A DNA stretch of 64,000 nt from Vibrio ishigakensis. Its GTDB lineage: Bacteria > Pseudomonadota > Gammaproteobacteria > Enterobacterales > Vibrionaceae. The stretch covers positions 186,001-250,000 of the forward strand of contig NZ_AP024881.1 of the NCBI RefSeq assembly GCF_024347675.1, read 5' to 3'. Below are positions 40,308 to 51,793 of this stretch, piece after piece. The notes beneath the pieces are model-generated. The model had not been told where the DNA came from, searched no databases, and saw only the letters and a program-made list of their open reading frames with translations. Positions within the stretch are counted from its first letter, which is position 1. The number at the start of each line of letters is the position of its first letter. The translations under genes and the position numbers were made by a program.

Positions 40308-40336
40308 TTGACACCCCCCCTGTCCCCGAATAGAAT
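40308..40336 (+). promoter_or_regulatory. str operon promoter (rpsL)
   Basis: A consensus TTGACA (40308-40313) and TAGAAT (40331-40336) are exactly 17 bp apart, followed by a GCGTCCC discriminator. This is one of the strongest-looking sigma-70 promoters in the window and starts transcription about 70 nt before rpsL. Confidence 0.9.
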
Positions 40337-40411
40337 TTCGCGTCCCTAATTGCACTAGTGTGATGGGGATAGATTTTTCACAAAGCTTACTTTAAGTAAA
40401 TCAGGAGCTAG

Positions 40412-40789
<378 letters not shown>

Positions 40790-40886
40790 TGGATTCCGTT
40801 AAGTAAGGCCAAACACTAAATTAAATTTTAATTTTGAAGAAACTGAAAAGTTTTGGATAACCTGAAGAAGACAACGGAGAATTCCT
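40790..40886 (+). promoter_or_regulatory. S7-type autoregulatory element between rpsL and rpsG
   Basis: The 97 nt gap keeps the E. coli element: CCGTTAAGTAAGGCCAAAC near its start, AGTTTTGGA in the middle and ACAACGGAG before rpsG. TCCGTT (40795-40800) can pair with AACGGA (40873-40878), masking the rpsG ribosome site. In E. coli S7 binds here to repress its own synthesis; conservation suggests the same. Confidence 0.75.
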
Positions 40887-41357
40887 ATGCCACGTCGTCG
40901 CGTTATTGGTCAGCGTAAGATCCTTCCAGATCCTAAGTTCAAATCTGAACTGCTGGCAAAATTCGTTAACATCCTTATGGTTGACGGAAAGAAATCTACT
41001 GCAGAAAAAATCGTTTACACTGCACTAGACACTATGGCTGAGAAGTCTGGTAAAGACCACTTAGCTGTATTTGAAGAAGCTCTTGAAAATGTTCGCCCAG
41101 CGGTAGAAGTTAAGTCTCGCCGTGTAGGTGGTTCAACTTACCAAGTACCTGTAGAAGTACGTCCGGTTCGCCGTAACGCACTTGCTATGCGTTGGTTGGT
41201 TGAAGCTGCGCGTAAGCGTGGTGAAAAATCTATGGCTCAACGCCTAGCTGCTGAAATGCTAGATGCGTCTGAGAACAAAGGTACTGCGGTTAAGAAACGT
41301 GAAGACGTTCACCGCATGGCTGACGCTAACAAAGCGTTCGCTCACTACCGTTGGTAA
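40887..41357 (+). CDS. rpsG: 30S ribosomal protein S7
   Basis: A 156-residue primary 16S rRNA-binding protein organising the 30S head, starting [16 protein letters not shown]. The length is the short (B-type) form. It is the presumed repressor of the str operon through the upstream element. Unlike in E. coli, 139 bp with two hairpins lie between it and fusA. Confidence 0.99.
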   Translation: MPRRRVIGQRKILPDPKFKSELLAKFVNILMVDGKKSTAEKIVYTALDTMAEKSGKDHLAVFEEALENVRPAVEVKSRRVGGSTYQVPVEVRPVRRNALAMRWLVEAARKRGEKSMAQRLAAEMLDASENKGTAVKKREDVHRMADANKAFAHYRW

Positions 41358-41378
41358 TCCCTCGGTAATACCTTTAAG

Positions 41379-41432
41379 TGCAGCGGGCTTTATGCTCGCT
41401 GCATTTGTCTATTTTTCGGAAAAGAAAAATAG
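41379..41432 (+). other. two consecutive hairpins in the rpsG-fusA gap
   Basis: TGCAGCGGGC (41379-41388) pairs with GCTCGCTGCA (41394-41403) and is followed by TTTGTCTATTTTT, a terminator-like arrangement. Then CTATTTTTC (41409-41417) pairs perfectly with GAAAAATAG (41424-41432). These would attenuate or process the message before fusA. Confidence 0.65.
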
Positions 41433-41496
41433 GGTTTATTCATATTTCAAAAGTCTTTTTTAAATACGAATAGTCCCTAAGTAAGAGGATACAAAC

Positions 41497-43590
41497 GTGG
41501 CTCGTAAAACTCCTATTGAGCGCTACCGTAATATTGGTATCGTTGCTCACGTAGATGCAGGTAAAACAACCACAAGTGAACGTATTCTATTCTATACCGG
41601 TCTCTCTCATAAAATTGGTGAGGTTCATGACGGCGCAGCTGTAATGGACTGGATGGAGCAAGAGCAAGAGCGTGGTATCACTATCACATCTGCAGCTACC
41701 ACCACCTTTTGGCGCGGTATGGAAGCGCAGTTCCCTGATCATCGCATCAACATCATCGACACCCCAGGACACGTTGACTTTACTATCGAAGTAGAGCGTT
41801 CATTGCGTGTACTTGATGGCGCAGTAGTTGTTTTCTGTGGCGCATCTGGTGTTGAGCCGCAATCTGAAACCGTTTGGCGTCAAGCTGACAAATACGGCGT
41901 TCCTCGCCTAGTGTTTGTTAACAAGATGGACCGTACTGGTGCAGACTTCCTACGCGTTGTAAATCAAATCGAAGAGCGTCTTGGCGCAACTCCAATCCCT
42001 ATCCAACTGAACGTAGGTGCGGAAGACGAGTTTGCTGGCGTTGTTGACCTTATCAAGATGAAGCGCATCAGCTGGAACGAAGCTGATCAGGGTATGTCTT
42101 TTACTTATGAAGATATCCCAGCGGACATGCTTGATGATGCTGAAGAGTGGCGTACCAACTTGGTTGAAGCTGCTGCTGAAGCAAACGAAGAGTTGATGGA
42201 CAAATATCTTGAAGAGGGTGAGCTAAGCGAAGCGGAGATCAAACAAGGTCTGCGTATCCGTACCCTCAACAATGAGATTGTACTGGCGACTTGCGGTAGT
42301 GCCTTCAAAAACAAGGGTGTTCAAGCTGTGCTTGATGCTGTTGTTGACTTCCTACCTTCACCAGTAGATGTTCCTGCGATTCAAGGTGTGGATGAGAACG
42401 ATAAAGAAGTTGAGCGTCATGCTGATGATAAAGAACCATTCTCTGCATTGGCATTTAAGATCGCAACTGACCCGTTCGTAGGTACTCTAACCTTTATGCG
42501 TGTTTATTCTGGTGTTGTTAAAACAGCAGATACGGTCTACAACTCTGTTAAAGAGAAAAAAGAGCGTTTGGGTCGTATCGTACAGATGCACTCGAACAAG
42601 CGTGAAGAAGTGAAAGAAGTACGCGCGGGTGATATTGCTGCTGTAATCGGTCTTAAAGACGTAACTACAGGTGATACTCTGTGTGACCAGAACCATAAAG
42701 TGATTCTGGAAAAAATGGAGTTCCCTGATCCAGTTATCCAAATTGTGGTTGAACCAAGATCTCAAGCTGACCAAGACAAGATGACTATCGCTCTTGATAA
42801 GCTGGCTGCGGAAGACCCTTCTTTCCACGTAGAGATGGACGAAGAGACAGGCCAAACCCTGATCTCAGGTATGGGTGAACTTCACCTAGATATCATCGTC
42901 GATCGCATGAAGCGTGAATTCAATGTTGGTTGTAACGTAGGTAACCCACAAGTGGCTTACCGTGAAGCGATTACCGGTACAACCGAGGTTGAAGGTAAAT
43001 TCATTCGCCAAGGCGAGCGTAACCAATATGGTCACGTTTGGCTCAAGCTTGAGCCATCAGAGCCGGGCGAAGGTTTTGTTTTTGTTAACGATATTGTGGA
43101 TGGTGCTGTTCCTAGTGAATACATCAGTTCGGTATCGAAAGGTATCGAAGAACAAATGCTCAACGGTGTACTTGCTGGCTATCCTATGCAGGATGTCAAA
43201 GCTACACTGTTTGACGGTTCATACCACGATGTTGACTCAAGTGAGATAGCGTTTAGAATCGCTGCCTCAATGGCGTTTAGGGAAGGTGCCCTTAAGGCAC
43301 AACCAGTTCTCCTTGAACCTATGATGAAAGTTGAAGTAACTACTCCAGAAGACTGGATGGGTAGTGTGGTGGGTGACCTAAATCGTCGCCGCGGCATTAT
43401 TGAAGGCATGGAAGACGGTACTGCAGGAGTGAAAGTAGTTCGTGCATTAGTACCATTGTCGGTTATGTTTGGTTACTCAACTGATTTGCGTTCTGCAACA
43501 CAAGGCCGTGCTTCTTACTCTATGGAGTTTAGCGAGTACGCTGAAGTACCAAAGAGTGTCGCAGAATCGATCATCGCAGAACGTGGTTAA
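41497..43590 (+). CDS. fusA: elongation factor G, with altered domain IV loop
   Basis: A 697-residue translocation GTPase: G1 AHVDAGKTT at about 17-25, G3 DTPGHVDF at about 88-95, G4 NKMD at about 142-145. It belongs to the EF-G1 lineage normally found in the str operon, not the Vibrio EF-G2 paralogue. In domain IV the normally conserved RQSGGRGQYG is replaced by RQGERNQYG (residues 504-512), one residue shorter and without the double glycine. The 3' third also uses AGA, AGG, ATA and GGA codons that are rare in the neighbouring ribosomal genes. Probably functional, but diverged. Confidence 0.96.
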   Translation: MARKTPIERYRNIGIVAHVDAGKTTTSERILFYTGLSHKIGEVHDGAAVMDWMEQEQERGITITSAATTTFWRGMEAQFPDHRINIIDTPGHVDFTIEVERSLRVLDGAVVVFCGASGVEPQSETVWRQADKYGVPRLVFVNKMDRTGADFLRVVNQIEERLGATPIPIQLNVGAEDEFAGVVDLIKMKRISWNEADQGMSFTYEDIPADMLDDAEEWRTNLVEAAAEANEELMDKYLEEGELSEAEIKQGLRIRTLNNEIVLATCGSAFKNKGVQAVLDAVVDFLPSPVDVPAIQGVDENDKEVERHADDKEPFSALAFKIATDPFVGTLTFMRVYSGVVKTADTVYNSVKEKKERLGRIVQMHSNKREEVKEVRAGDIAAVIGLKDVTTGDTLCDQNHKVILEKMEFPDPVIQIVVEPRSQADQDKMTIALDKLAAEDPSFHVEMDEETGQTLISGMGELHLDIIVDRMKREFNVGCNVGNPQVAYREAITGTTEVEGKFIRQGERNQYGHVWLKLEPSEPGEGFVFVNDIVDGAVPSEYISSVSKGIEEQMLNGVLAGYPMQDVKATLFDGSYHDVDSSEIAFRIAASMAFREGALKAQPVLLEPMMKVEVTTPEDWMGSVVGDLNRRRGIIEGMEDGTAGVKVVRALVPLSVMFGYSTDLRSATQGRASYSMEFSEYAEVPKSVAESIIAERG

Positions 43591-43640
43591 ACTTTAGTCA
43601 CGAAATATCGTGAAATAACTATTGTTTAATAATGATTCTA

Positions 43641-43669
43641 TTGCGCTCTCGAAAGATGGCGCATAAAAT
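43641..43669 (+). promoter_or_regulatory. probable tuf promoter in the fusA-tuf gap
   Basis: TTGCGC (43641-43646) and TAAAAT (43664-43669) are 17 bp apart. This would allow tuf to be expressed independently of the str operon, leaving a leader of about 60 nt. Confidence 0.5.
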
Positions 43670-43737
43670 AGCAACTTCATGGCGCGCCCCTACAATTTAT
43701 CGTTTGGGCGAATCAATAACTAGGAAGGAACACAATC

Positions 43738-44922
43738 GTGTCTAAAGAAAAATTTGAACGTACGAAACCGCACGTTAACGTTGGTACTATCGGCCACGTT
43801 GACCACGGTAAAACAACTCTAACTGCTGCAATCTGTACTACTCTAGCTAAAGTGTACGGCGGTGAAGCGAAAGACTTCGCATCTATCGATAACGCTCCAG
43901 AAGAGCGTGAGCGCGGTATCACAATCGCAACTTCTCACGTTGAGTACGACACTCCAACTCGTCACTACGCACACGTAGACTGCCCAGGACACGCGGATTA
44001 TGTTAAAAACATGATCACTGGTGCTGCGCAAATGGACGGTGGTATCCTAGTTGTTGCTGCAACTGACGGCCCAATGCCTCAGACTCGTGAGCACATCCTA
44101 CTAGGCCGTCAGGTTGGTATCCCTTACATCATCGTATTCATGAACAAGTGTGACATGGTTGACGATGAAGAGCTTCTAGAGCTAGTAGAAATGGAAGTTC
44201 GTGAACTTCTTTCTGAGTACGACTTCCCAGGCGACGACCTACCAGTAATCCAAGGTTCAGCTCTTGGTGCACTTAACGGTGAGAAAGAGTGGGAAGACAA
44301 GATCGTTGAGCTTGCAGAAGCACTAGATTCTTACATCCCAGAGCCAGAGCGTGCAGTAGACCAACCGTTCCTACTACCAATCGAAGACGTATTCTCGATC
44401 CAAGGTCGTGGTACTGTTGTAACTGGTCGTATCGAGCGCGGTATCCTACGCGTAGGTGACGAAGTAGAAATCGTAGGTATCAAAGAAACTACAACTACTA
44501 CTTGTACTGGTGTTGAGATGTTCCGTAAGCTTCTTGACGAAGGTCGTGCAGGTGAGAACGTTGGTGCACTTCTACGTGGTACTAAGCGTGACGAAGTTGA
44601 GCGTGGTCAAGTTCTTGCAGCTCCTGGCTCAATCAACCCACACACTAAGTTCGAGTCAGAAGTATACGTACTTTCTAAAGACGAAGGCGGCCGTCATACT
44701 CCGTTCTTCAAAGGCTACCGTCCACAGTTCTACTTCCGTACAACTGACGTAACTGGTGACATCTCTCTACCAGATGGCGTAGAAATGGTAATGCCAGGTG
44801 ACAACATCCAAATGAAAGTTGAGCTAATCGCTCCAATCGCTATGGATGAAGGTCTACGCTTCGCAATCCGTGAAGGTGGCCGTACTGTAGGTGCTGGTGT
44901 TGTAGCTAAGATCTTTGACTAA
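43738..44922 (+). CDS. tuf: elongation factor Tu
   Basis: A 394-residue GTPase delivering aminoacyl-tRNA to the ribosome. G1 GHVDHGKT (19-26), DCPGHADY (81-88) and NKCD (136-139) are intact. The GTG start is as in E. coli tufA. Codon use is extremely biased (CGT, GGT, CTA), as for the most expressed genes. It closes the str operon; a second tuf copy is likely elsewhere in the genome. Confidence 0.99.
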   Translation: MSKEKFERTKPHVNVGTIGHVDHGKTTLTAAICTTLAKVYGGEAKDFASIDNAPEERERGITIATSHVEYDTPTRHYAHVDCPGHADYVKNMITGAAQMDGGILVVAATDGPMPQTREHILLGRQVGIPYIIVFMNKCDMVDDEELLELVEMEVRELLSEYDFPGDDLPVIQGSALGALNGEKEWEDKIVELAEALDSYIPEPERAVDQPFLLPIEDVFSIQGRGTVVTGRIERGILRVGDEVEIVGIKETTTTTCTGVEMFRKLLDEGRAGENVGALLRGTKRDEVERGQVLAAPGSINPHTKFESEVYVLSKDEGGRHTPFFKGYRPQFYFRTTDVTGDISLPDGVEMVMPGDNIQMKVELIAPIAMDEGLRFAIREGGRTVGAGVVAKIFD

Positions 44923-44944
44923 TATTTAGTTGAATCTTGCACAC

Positions 44945-44996
44945 TTCCTCTTTTGAGGAAATGCATCTGAAAAGGGGAGCTTCGGCTTCCCTTTTT
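44945..44996 (+). terminator. tuf terminator
   Basis: AAAGGGGAGC (44971-44980), TTCG tetraloop and GCTTCCCTTT (44985-44994) with further T. A smaller TTCCTC/GAGGAA hairpin (44945-44960) precedes it. Confidence 0.9.
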
Positions 44997-45010
44997 GCGT
45001 TTTTAGAAGC

Positions 45011-45093
45011 TGTAAGCTTTTAGCTGTCAGCGATCTGAACATCTCAAATTATCCCCTTTGAAAGCTAAAAGCACATAGCTGACAGCTAATAGC
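45011..45093. repeat. imperfect inverted-repeat element between tuf and rpsJ
   Basis: TAGCTGTCAGC (45021-45031) and GCTGACAGCTA (45078-45088) are a perfect 11 bp inverted pair, flanked inside and outside by AGCTTTTAGC/GCTAAAAGC copies. The interior of about 46 bp has no open frame. It looks like a small dispersed intergenic repeat or a decayed MITE-like element; no target duplication could be confirmed. Confidence 0.5.
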
Positions 45094-45114
45094 CGATTAT
45101 TTTTCACTCACGTC

Positions 45115-45142
45115 TTGCATCCCAATCTGTGATCTGTATAAT
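45115..45142 (+). promoter_or_regulatory. S10 operon promoter
   Basis: TTGCAT (45115-45120) and TATAAT (45137-45142) are 16 bp apart, followed by GCCTCGC. Transcription should start near 45149, some 255 nt upstream of rpsJ. Confidence 0.8.
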
Positions 45143-45148
45143 GCCTCG

Positions 45149-45715
<567 letters not shown>

Positions 45716-45729
45716 GGGAGATTAGAAGA

Positions 45730-46359
45730 ATGATTGGTCTAGTCGGACGTAAAGTGGGTATGACCCGCGTATTTACCGAAGAAGGCGTTTCTATCCCAGT
45801 AACAGTTGTTGAAGTAGAAAACAACCGCGTTTCACAGATCCGTTCTGTAGAAACTGACGGCTACGCAGCAATCCAAGTTACTGCTGGTGAGAAAAAAGCT
45901 AGCCGTGTAAACAAAGCTGAAGCAGGTCACTTTGCTAAAGCTGGTGTTGAAGCTGGTCGCGGTCTTTGGGAATTCCGTTTAGAAAACGGTGAAGAGTTTG
46001 AAGTTGGCGCTGAGCTAAACGTAGAACTATTCAATGACGTTAAAAAAGTTGACGTTACTGGTACATCTAAAGGTAAAGGCTTCCAAGGCGCTGTTAAGCG
46101 TTGGAACTTCTCTACTCAAGATATGACTCACGGTAACTCACTGTCTCACCGTGCTCCTGGTTCTATTGGTCAATGCCAAACTCCAGGTCGCGTATTCAAA
46201 GGCAAAAAAATGGCTGGTCACATGGGTGCTGAGCGTGTAACGACTCAAAACCTAGAGATCGTACGTGTTGACGCTGAGCGCAATCTGCTTCTTATCAAAG
46301 GTGCAGTACCGGGCTCAATCGGCGGCAACGTTATCGTAAAACCAGCTGTTAAAGCTTAA
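45730..46359 (+). CDS. rplC: 50S ribosomal protein L3
   Basis: A 209-residue protein that reaches the peptidyl transferase centre. [11 protein letters not shown] starts it, and [14 protein letters not shown] and [15 protein letters not shown] carry the loop with the conserved Gln that is methylated by PrmB in E. coli. It lies 14 bp after rpsJ. Confidence 0.99.
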   Translation: MIGLVGRKVGMTRVFTEEGVSIPVTVVEVENNRVSQIRSVETDGYAAIQVTAGEKKASRVNKAEAGHFAKAGVEAGRGLWEFRLENGEEFEVGAELNVELFNDVKKVDVTGTSKGKGFQGAVKRWNFSTQDMTHGNSLSHRAPGSIGQCQTPGRVFKGKKMAGHMGAERVTTQNLEIVRVDAERNLLLIKGAVPGSIGGNVIVKPAVKA

Positions 46360-46375
46360 CGTCTAGGAGTAAGTA

Positions 46376-46978
46376 ATGGAATTGATGGTTAAAGGTGCTG
46401 ATGCACTAACTGTTTCCGAGACTACTTTCGGACGTGACTTCAACGAAGCTCTTGTACACCAAGTAGTTGTTGCTTTTGCAGCAGGTGCTCGTCAAGGTAC
46501 TCGTGCTCAAAAGACTCGTTCTGAAGTATCTGGCGGTGGCGCTAAGCCATGGCGTCAAAAAGGTACTGGCCGTGCACGTGCTGGTACAATTCGTAGCCCG
46601 ATCTGGCGTACAGGTGGTGTTACTTTTGCTGCGAAACCACAAGATCACAGCCAAAAAGTAAACAAGAAAATGTACCGCGGTGCTATGAAAAGCATTCTTT
46701 CTGAGCTTGTTCGTCAAGAGCGTCTAATCGTTGTTGATAACTTCTCAGTAGAAGCACCAAAGACTAAAGAGCTAGTAGCTAAGCTGAAAGAGCTTGAGCT
46801 AACAGATGCTCTTATCGTGACTAGCGAAGTAGATGAGAATCTATTCCTAGCAGCTCGTAACCTATACAAAGTTGACGCTCGTGACGTAGCTGGTATCGAC
46901 CCAGTTTCACTAATCGCGTTCGACAAAGTTGTAATTACTGCTGAAGCAGTGAAGCAAGTTGAGGAGATGCTGGCATGA
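46376..46978 (+). CDS. rplD: 50S ribosomal protein L4
   Basis: A 200-residue protein lining the exit tunnel; its extended loop includes [23 protein letters not shown] (in parts). In E. coli it is also the repressor of this operon through the leader upstream of rpsJ. It overlaps rplW by four bases (ATGA). Confidence 0.99.
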   Translation: MELMVKGADALTVSETTFGRDFNEALVHQVVVAFAAGARQGTRAQKTRSEVSGGGAKPWRQKGTGRARAGTIRSPIWRTGGVTFAAKPQDHSQKVNKKMYRGAMKSILSELVRQERLIVVDNFSVEAPKTKELVAKLKELELTDALIVTSEVDENLFLAARNLYKVDARDVAGIDPVSLIAFDKVVITAEAVKQVEEMLA

Positions 46979-47277
46979 TCACTGAAGAGCGTCTACTAAA
47001 AGTTCTACGTGCTCCACATATCTCTGAGAAAGCAACTATGGCTGCAGAGAAAGCGAACACTATCGTTTTCAAAGTAGCAAAAGATGCAACTAAAAGAGAA
47101 ATCAAAGCAGCTGTAGAAAAGCTATTTGAAGTTGAAGTTAAGTCTGTAAATACTCTTGTTCTTAAGGGTAAGACCAAACGTCAAGGTATGCGTGAAGGCC
47201 GTCGTTCAGACGTTAAGAAAGCCTACGTTACTTTGAAAGAAGGTCAAGATCTTGACTTCGTTGGCGGTGCGGAATAA
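46975..47277 (+). CDS. rplW: 50S ribosomal protein L23
   Basis: A 100-residue protein at the tunnel exit, a docking site for trigger factor and SRP. It contains the [17 protein letters not shown] start and [12 protein letters not shown]. Its ATG overlaps the rplD stop, so the two are translationally coupled. Confidence 0.99.
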   Translation: MITEERLLKVLRAPHISEKATMAAEKANTIVFKVAKDATKREIKAAVEKLFEVEVKSVNTLVLKGKTKRQGMREGRRSDVKKAYVTLKEGQDLDFVGGAE

Positions 47278-47293
47278 CAGGAGTAGTTGAGAA

Positions 47294-48118
47294 ATGGCTA
47301 TTGTTAAATGTAAGCCGACTTCCCCTGGTCGTCGTCACGTAGTTAAAGTTGTTAACGCTGACCTACACAAGGGTAAGCCATACGCACCACTTCTAGAGAA
47401 AAACTCTAAGAACGGTGGTCGTAACAACAACGGTCGTATCACAGTACGTCACATCGGTGGTGGTCACAAGCATCACTATCGTATCGTTGACTTCAAACGT
47501 ACTAAAGATGGCATCCCTGCAAAGGTTGAGCGTCTAGAATACGATCCAAACCGTAGCGCAAACATTGCTCTAGTTCTGTACGCAGACGGTGAGCGCCGCT
47601 ACATCATTGCACCAAAAGGCATTTCAGCTGGTGATACAATCCAGTCTGGTGTTGATGCGCCTATCAAAGCAGGTAACACTCTGCCAATGCGCAACATCCC
47701 AGTTGGTTCAACTGTACACTGTGTTGAGCTTAAGCCTGGTAAAGGTGCACAAATTGCTCGTTCTGCAGGTGCATACGCACAAATCGTCGCTCGCGACGGT
47801 GCATATGTAACTCTACGCCTACGTTCTGGCGAGATGCGCAAAGTTCTTTCTGAAGGTCGTGCAACGATCGGTGAAGTTGGTAACTCTGAGCACATGCTAC
47901 GTGAACTAGGTAAAGCTGGTGCTTCACGCTGGCGCGGCGTACGTCCAACCGTACGTGGTGTAGTAATGAACCCAGTAGACCACCCACACGGTGGTGGTGA
48001 AGGTCGTACTTCTGGTGGTCGTCACCCAGTATCACCTTGGGGTCAGCCAACTAAAGGCTTCAAGACTCGTAAGAACAAGCGCACTGACAAGTACATCGTA
48101 CGTCGTCGTAACAAGTAA
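47294..48118 (+). CDS. rplB: 50S ribosomal protein L2
   Basis: A 274-residue core protein needed for subunit joining and peptidyl transfer. It contains the conserved [22 protein letters not shown] region with the functional histidine. Placed between rplW and rpsS with an AGGAG site. Confidence 0.99.
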   Translation: MAIVKCKPTSPGRRHVVKVVNADLHKGKPYAPLLEKNSKNGGRNNNGRITVRHIGGGHKHHYRIVDFKRTKDGIPAKVERLEYDPNRSANIALVLYADGERRYIIAPKGISAGDTIQSGVDAPIKAGNTLPMRNIPVGSTVHCVELKPGKGAQIARSAGAYAQIVARDGAYVTLRLRSGEMRKVLSEGRATIGEVGNSEHMLRELGKAGASRWRGVRPTVRGVVMNPVDHPHGGGEGRTSGGRHPVSPWGQPTKGFKTRKNKRTDKYIVRRRNK

Positions 48119-48123
48119 TCTAA

Positions 48124-48417
<294 letters not shown>

Positions 48418-48427
48418 GGAGTAGATG

Positions 48428-48760
48428 ATGGAAGCTATCGCTAAACATAACTTTGCTCGTATTTCTCCACAGAAAGCTCGCTTAGTTGCAGACCAAATCC
48501 GCGGTAAATCTGTGGATCAAGCACTAGAAATCCTAACTTTCAGCAACAAAAAAGCTGCTGTTCTAGTTAAGAAAGTACTTGAGTCAGCAATCGCGAACGC
48601 TGAGCACAACGAAGGTGCAGACATTGACGATCTTAATGTCGCTAAAATCTTTGTAGATGAGGGCCCTATCATGAAGCGTATTATGCCTCGTGCTAAAGGC
48701 CGTGCCGACCGTATCTTGAAGCGTTCAAGCCACATCACTGTTGTTGTAGCAGATCGCTAA
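48428..48760 (+). CDS. rplV: 50S ribosomal protein L22
   Basis: A 110-residue protein whose hairpin lines the exit tunnel ([17 protein letters not shown]). Two ATGs are adjacent in frame; the second, at 48428, gives the family's MEAIAKH start and a better 6 bp distance from AGGAG. Confidence 0.98.
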   Translation: MEAIAKHNFARISPQKARLVADQIRGKSVDQALEILTFSNKKAAVLVKKVLESAIANAEHNEGADIDDLNVAKIFVDEGPIMKRIMPRAKGRADRILKRSSHITVVVADR

Positions 48761-48779
48761 GAGACTAGGAGAATAAGCA

Positions 48780-49478
48780 ATGGGTCAGAAAGTACATCCT
48801 AATGGTATTCGCCTTGGCATCGTTAAGCCTTGGAATGCTACATGGTTTGCTAACACCAAAGAATTCGCTGACAACCTAGACGGCGACTTCAAGGTACGTC
48901 AGTTCCTTACTAAGGAACTTGCAAAAGCGTCTCTATCACGCATCGTTATCGAGCGTCCTGCTAAGAGCATCCGTGTGACTATTCACACTGCTCGTCCAGG
49001 TGTTGTTATCGGTAAGAAAGGTGAAGACGTTGAGAAGCTACGCGCAGCTGTAGCTAAAATCGCAGGTGTACCAGCGCAAATTAACATCGCTGAAGTACGT
49101 AAGCCTGAGCTGGACGGTCAACTAGTGGCTGACAGCATCGCGTCTCAGCTAGAGCGTCGTGTTATGTTCCGTCGTGCTATGAAGCGCGCAGTACAAAATG
49201 CAATGCGTCTAGGTGCTAAGGGTATCAAAGTAGAAGTAAGCGGCCGTCTAGGCGGTGCTGAAATCGCGCGTACTGAATGGTACCGTGAAGGCCGTGTGCC
49301 ACTACACACCCTACGTGCTGACATTGATTACGCAACTTCTTCGGCTCACACCCAATACGGTGTAATCGGCATCAAAGTTTGGATCTTCAAGGGTGAAATC
49401 CTTGGTGGAATGCCAGCTGCGAATGCAGTAGAGCCTAAAGGCGACAAGCCTAAGAAGCAGCGTAAAGGCCGTAAGTAA
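48780..49478 (+). CDS. rpsC: 30S ribosomal protein S3
   Basis: A 232-residue protein at the mRNA entry channel with a KH domain ([16 protein letters not shown] around residues 62-77). The C-terminus is basic ([10 protein letters not shown]). It lies between rplV and rplP. Confidence 0.99.
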   Translation: MGQKVHPNGIRLGIVKPWNATWFANTKEFADNLDGDFKVRQFLTKELAKASLSRIVIERPAKSIRVTIHTARPGVVIGKKGEDVEKLRAAVAKIAGVPAQINIAEVRKPELDGQLVADSIASQLERRVMFRRAMKRAVQNAMRLGAKGIKVEVSGRLGGAEIARTEWYREGRVPLHTLRADIDYATSSAHTQYGVIGIKVWIFKGEILGGMPAANAVEPKGDKPKKQRKGRK

Positions 49479-49489
49479 GGAGTCGACTG

Positions 49490-49900
49490 ATGCTACAACC
49501 TAAACGTACTAAATTCCGTAAGGTTCAGACTGGTCGTAACCGCGGTCTAGCTAAAGGTACTGAAGTAAGCTTCGGCGAATTCGGTCTTAAAGCTGTAGGT
49601 CGTGGACGTATTACTGCTCGTCAAATCGAAGCGGCACGTCGTGCAATGACACGTCATATCAAACGTCAAGGCCAAATCTGGATTCGTATCTTCCCAGACA
49701 AACCAATTACTGAAAAACCTCTTGAAGTTCGTCAAGGTAAAGGTAAAGGTAACGTTGAATACTGGGTAGCTCAAATCCAACCTGGTAAAGTGATGTACGA
49801 AATGAATGGCGTACCTGAAGAGTTGGCACGTGAAGCGTTCCGCCTAGCGGCTCGTAAACTGCCTATCAAAACAACATTTGTAACTAAGCAGGTGATGTAA
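49490..49900 (+). CDS. rplP: 50S ribosomal protein L16
   Basis: A 136-residue protein near the A-site tRNA. It starts [19 protein letters not shown] and contains the Arg in the [17 protein letters not shown] block. Its stop overlaps the rpmC start by one base. Confidence 0.99.
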   Translation: MLQPKRTKFRKVQTGRNRGLAKGTEVSFGEFGLKAVGRGRITARQIEAARRAMTRHIKRQGQIWIRIFPDKPITEKPLEVRQGKGKGNVEYWVAQIQPGKVMYEMNGVPEELAREAFRLAARKLPIKTTFVTKQVM

Positions 49901-50091
49901 TGAAAGCACAAGAGCTACGCGAAAAAAGCGTTGAAGAACTTAACGCTGAGCTAATGAACCTGCTACGCGAGCAGTTCAACTTGCGCATGCAAGCTGCAAC
50001 TGGTCAGCTACAGCAGACTCATACTCTGAAAGCTGTACGTCGTGATATCGCACGTGTTAAAACCGTTTTGACTGAGAAGGCAGGCGCATAA
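49900..50091 (+). CDS. rpmC: 50S ribosomal protein L29
   Basis: A 63-residue helical protein beside the tunnel exit. It starts [18 protein letters not shown]. One-base overlaps (TAATG) join it to both rplP and rpsQ. Confidence 0.99.
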   Translation: MKAQELREKSVEELNAELMNLLREQFNLRMQAATGQLQQTHTLKAVRRDIARVKTVLTEKAGA

Positions 50092-50345
50092 TGAGCGACA
50101 AAATCCGTACTTCACTAGGTCGTGTTGTTAGCGACAAAGGCGATAAGTCTATCGTTGTTGCTATCGAGCGCATGGTTAAACACCCAATTTACGGCAAGTT
50201 CGTAAAGCGCACGACTAAAATTCACGCACATGATGAGAACAACGAGTGTGGCCTAGGCGATACAGTTGAAATCAAAGAGTGTCGTCCACTGTCTAAGACT
50301 AAGTCTTGGACTTTGGTAAAAGTTGTTGAAAAAGCGAAAATCTAA
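50091..50345 (+). CDS. rpsQ: 30S ribosomal protein S17
   Basis: An 84-residue primary rRNA-binding protein containing [20 protein letters not shown]. It is the last gene of the S10 operon and is followed by a terminator. Confidence 0.99.
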   Translation: MSDKIRTSLGRVVSDKGDKSIVVAIERMVKHPIYGKFVKRTTKIHAHDENNECGLGDTVEIKECRPLSKTKSWTLVKVVEKAKI

Positions 50346-50369
50346 TTTTCGTTAATTGTTAACAACTTA

Positions 50370-50408
50370 AAGCGGCTTCCAAGTTTTTTTGGAAGCCGCT
50401 TATTTTTT
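50370..50408 (+). terminator. S10 operon terminator
   Basis: AAGCGGCTTCC (50370-50380) pairs with GGAAGCCGCTT (50391-50401) across a T-rich loop and is followed by TATTTTTTG. Some read-through into spc is possible. Confidence 0.85.
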
Positions 50409-50431
50409 GTCTACCCAAACAAAAAAAAGGG

Positions 50432-50440
50432 TGGTACAAT
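50432..50440 (+). promoter_or_regulatory. spc operon promoter (extended -10)
   Basis: TGGTACAAT (50432-50440) is an extended -10 with TGn; a consensus -35 at the right distance is not present. Transcription would begin near 50447, about 63 nt before rplN. A CGCGTCCC discriminator follows, as in other ribosomal promoters here. Confidence 0.6.
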
Positions 50441-50509
50441 TCGCGTCCCTTTAAAGAGGCAGCCCGACCCGAGAGGGTCTAGTTTTTAATATTTAGCGGA
50501 GCACTAACA

Positions 50510-50881
50510 ATGATCCAAATGCAAAGTACACTTGACGCTGCAGACAACTCTGGCGCGCGCAAGGTAATGTGTATTAAGGTTCTGGGTGGCTCACACCGTC
50601 GTTATGCACACATCGGTGACATCATCAAAGTTACAGTTAAGGAAGCAATTCCTCGCGGTAAAGTGAAAAAAGGTGATGTTCTGAAGGCGGTAGTAGTGCG
50701 CACCCGTAAAGGCGTTCGTCGTCCAGACGGTTCTGTCATTCGCTTCGACCGTAACGCTTGTGTATTGTTGAACGACACTACTGAGCAACCAGTCGGCACA
50801 CGTATCTTTGGCCCAGTGACTCGTGAACTTCGTAATGCGAAATTCATGAAGATCGTTTCACTGGCTCCAGAAGTACTATAA
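50510..50881 (+). CDS. rplN: 50S ribosomal protein L14
   Basis: A 123-residue protein contacting 16S rRNA across the subunit interface. It contains [18 protein letters not shown] and [13 protein letters not shown] blocks. First gene of the spc operon, preceded by GCGGAGC. Confidence 0.99.
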   Translation: MIQMQSTLDAADNSGARKVMCIKVLGGSHRRYAHIGDIIKVTVKEAIPRGKVKKGDVLKAVVVRTRKGVRRPDGSVIRFDRNACVLLNDTTEQPVGTRIFGPVTRELRNAKFMKIVSLAPEVL

Positions 50882-50893
50882 GGAGCACGAAAA

Positions 50894-51211
50894 ATGGCAG
50901 CTAAAATCCGTCGTAATGACGAAGTAATCGTTCTTGCCGGTAAAGATAAAGGCAAGAAAGGTAAAGTAACTAAGGTTCTAGCAACCGGTAAAGTTATCGT
51001 TGAAGGTATCAACCTTGTTAAGAAGCACCAGAAGCCAGTTCCGGCAATGGGTGTTCAAGGTGGTATCGTAGAGCAAGAAGCAGCTATTGATGTTTCTAAC
51101 ATTGCTATCTACAACGCAGCTACTGGTAAAGCAGACCGTATCGGTTTCCGTTTTGAAGACGGCAAAAAAGTTCGTTTCTTCAAGTCTAACGGCGAAACCG
51201 TTTCTAACTAA
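50894..51211 (+). CDS. rplX: 50S ribosomal protein L24
   Basis: A 105-residue assembly-initiating protein with a KOW motif ([15 protein letters not shown]). It is 12 bp after rplN. Confidence 0.99.
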   Translation: MAAKIRRNDEVIVLAGKDKGKKGKVTKVLATGKVIVEGINLVKKHQKPVPAMGVQGGIVEQEAAIDVSNIAIYNAATGKADRIGFRFEDGKKVRFFKSNGETVSN

Positions 51212-51236
51212 GATATAAAGTATTTTGGAGTTAACT

Positions 51237-51776
51237 ATGGCGAAACTGCATGATTACTACAAGTCGTCTGTAGTTGCTGAACTGACCAAAGAGTTCGGCT
51301 ACTCAAGCGTCATGCAAGTCCCTAGAATCGAAAAAATCACCCTTAACATGGGTGTTGGTGAAGCAATCAACGATAAGAAACTTCTAGAGAACGCAGCTTC
51401 TGATATGGCGACTATTTCTGGTCAAAAGCCACTTATCACTAAAGCGCGTAAATCTGTTGCAGGTTTCAAAATTCGTGAAGGCTACCCAATCGGTTGTAAA
51501 GTAACCTTGCGTGGCGAACGCATGTGGGACTTCCTTGAGCGTTTAATCTCAATCGCACTTCCACGTGTACGTGACTTCCGTGGCGTTAGCGCTAAGTCTT
51601 TTGACGGACGCGGTAACTACAGCATGGGCGTTCGCGAGCAAATCATCTTCCCGGAAATCGACTTTGATAAAGTTGATCGTGTTCGCGGTCTTGATATCAC
51701 TATCACGACTTCAGCTGACACAGATGCGGAAGGCCGTGCTCTGCTGGCTGCCTTTAACTTCCCATTCCGTAAGTAA
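51237..51776 (+). CDS. rplE: 50S ribosomal protein L5
   Basis: A 179-residue protein of the central protuberance that binds 5S rRNA. The ATG at 51237 behind TTGGAG gives [13 protein letters not shown]. In E. coli S8 binds the mRNA around this start to repress the spc operon; the site was not examined in detail here. Confidence 0.98.
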   Translation: MAKLHDYYKSSVVAELTKEFGYSSVMQVPRIEKITLNMGVGEAINDKKLLENAASDMATISGQKPLITKARKSVAGFKIREGYPIGCKVTLRGERMWDFLERLISIALPRVRDFRGVSAKSFDGRGNYSMGVREQIIFPEIDFDKVDRVRGLDITITTSADTDAEGRALLAAFNFPFRK

Positions 51777-51793
51777 GGTGAAGGGTTACTGTT

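Noticed and set aside
41497..43590. fusA as a second-type EF-G (EF-G2)
   Set aside because: The sequence follows EF-G1 in most blocks and stands in the str operon; only the domain IV loop differs.
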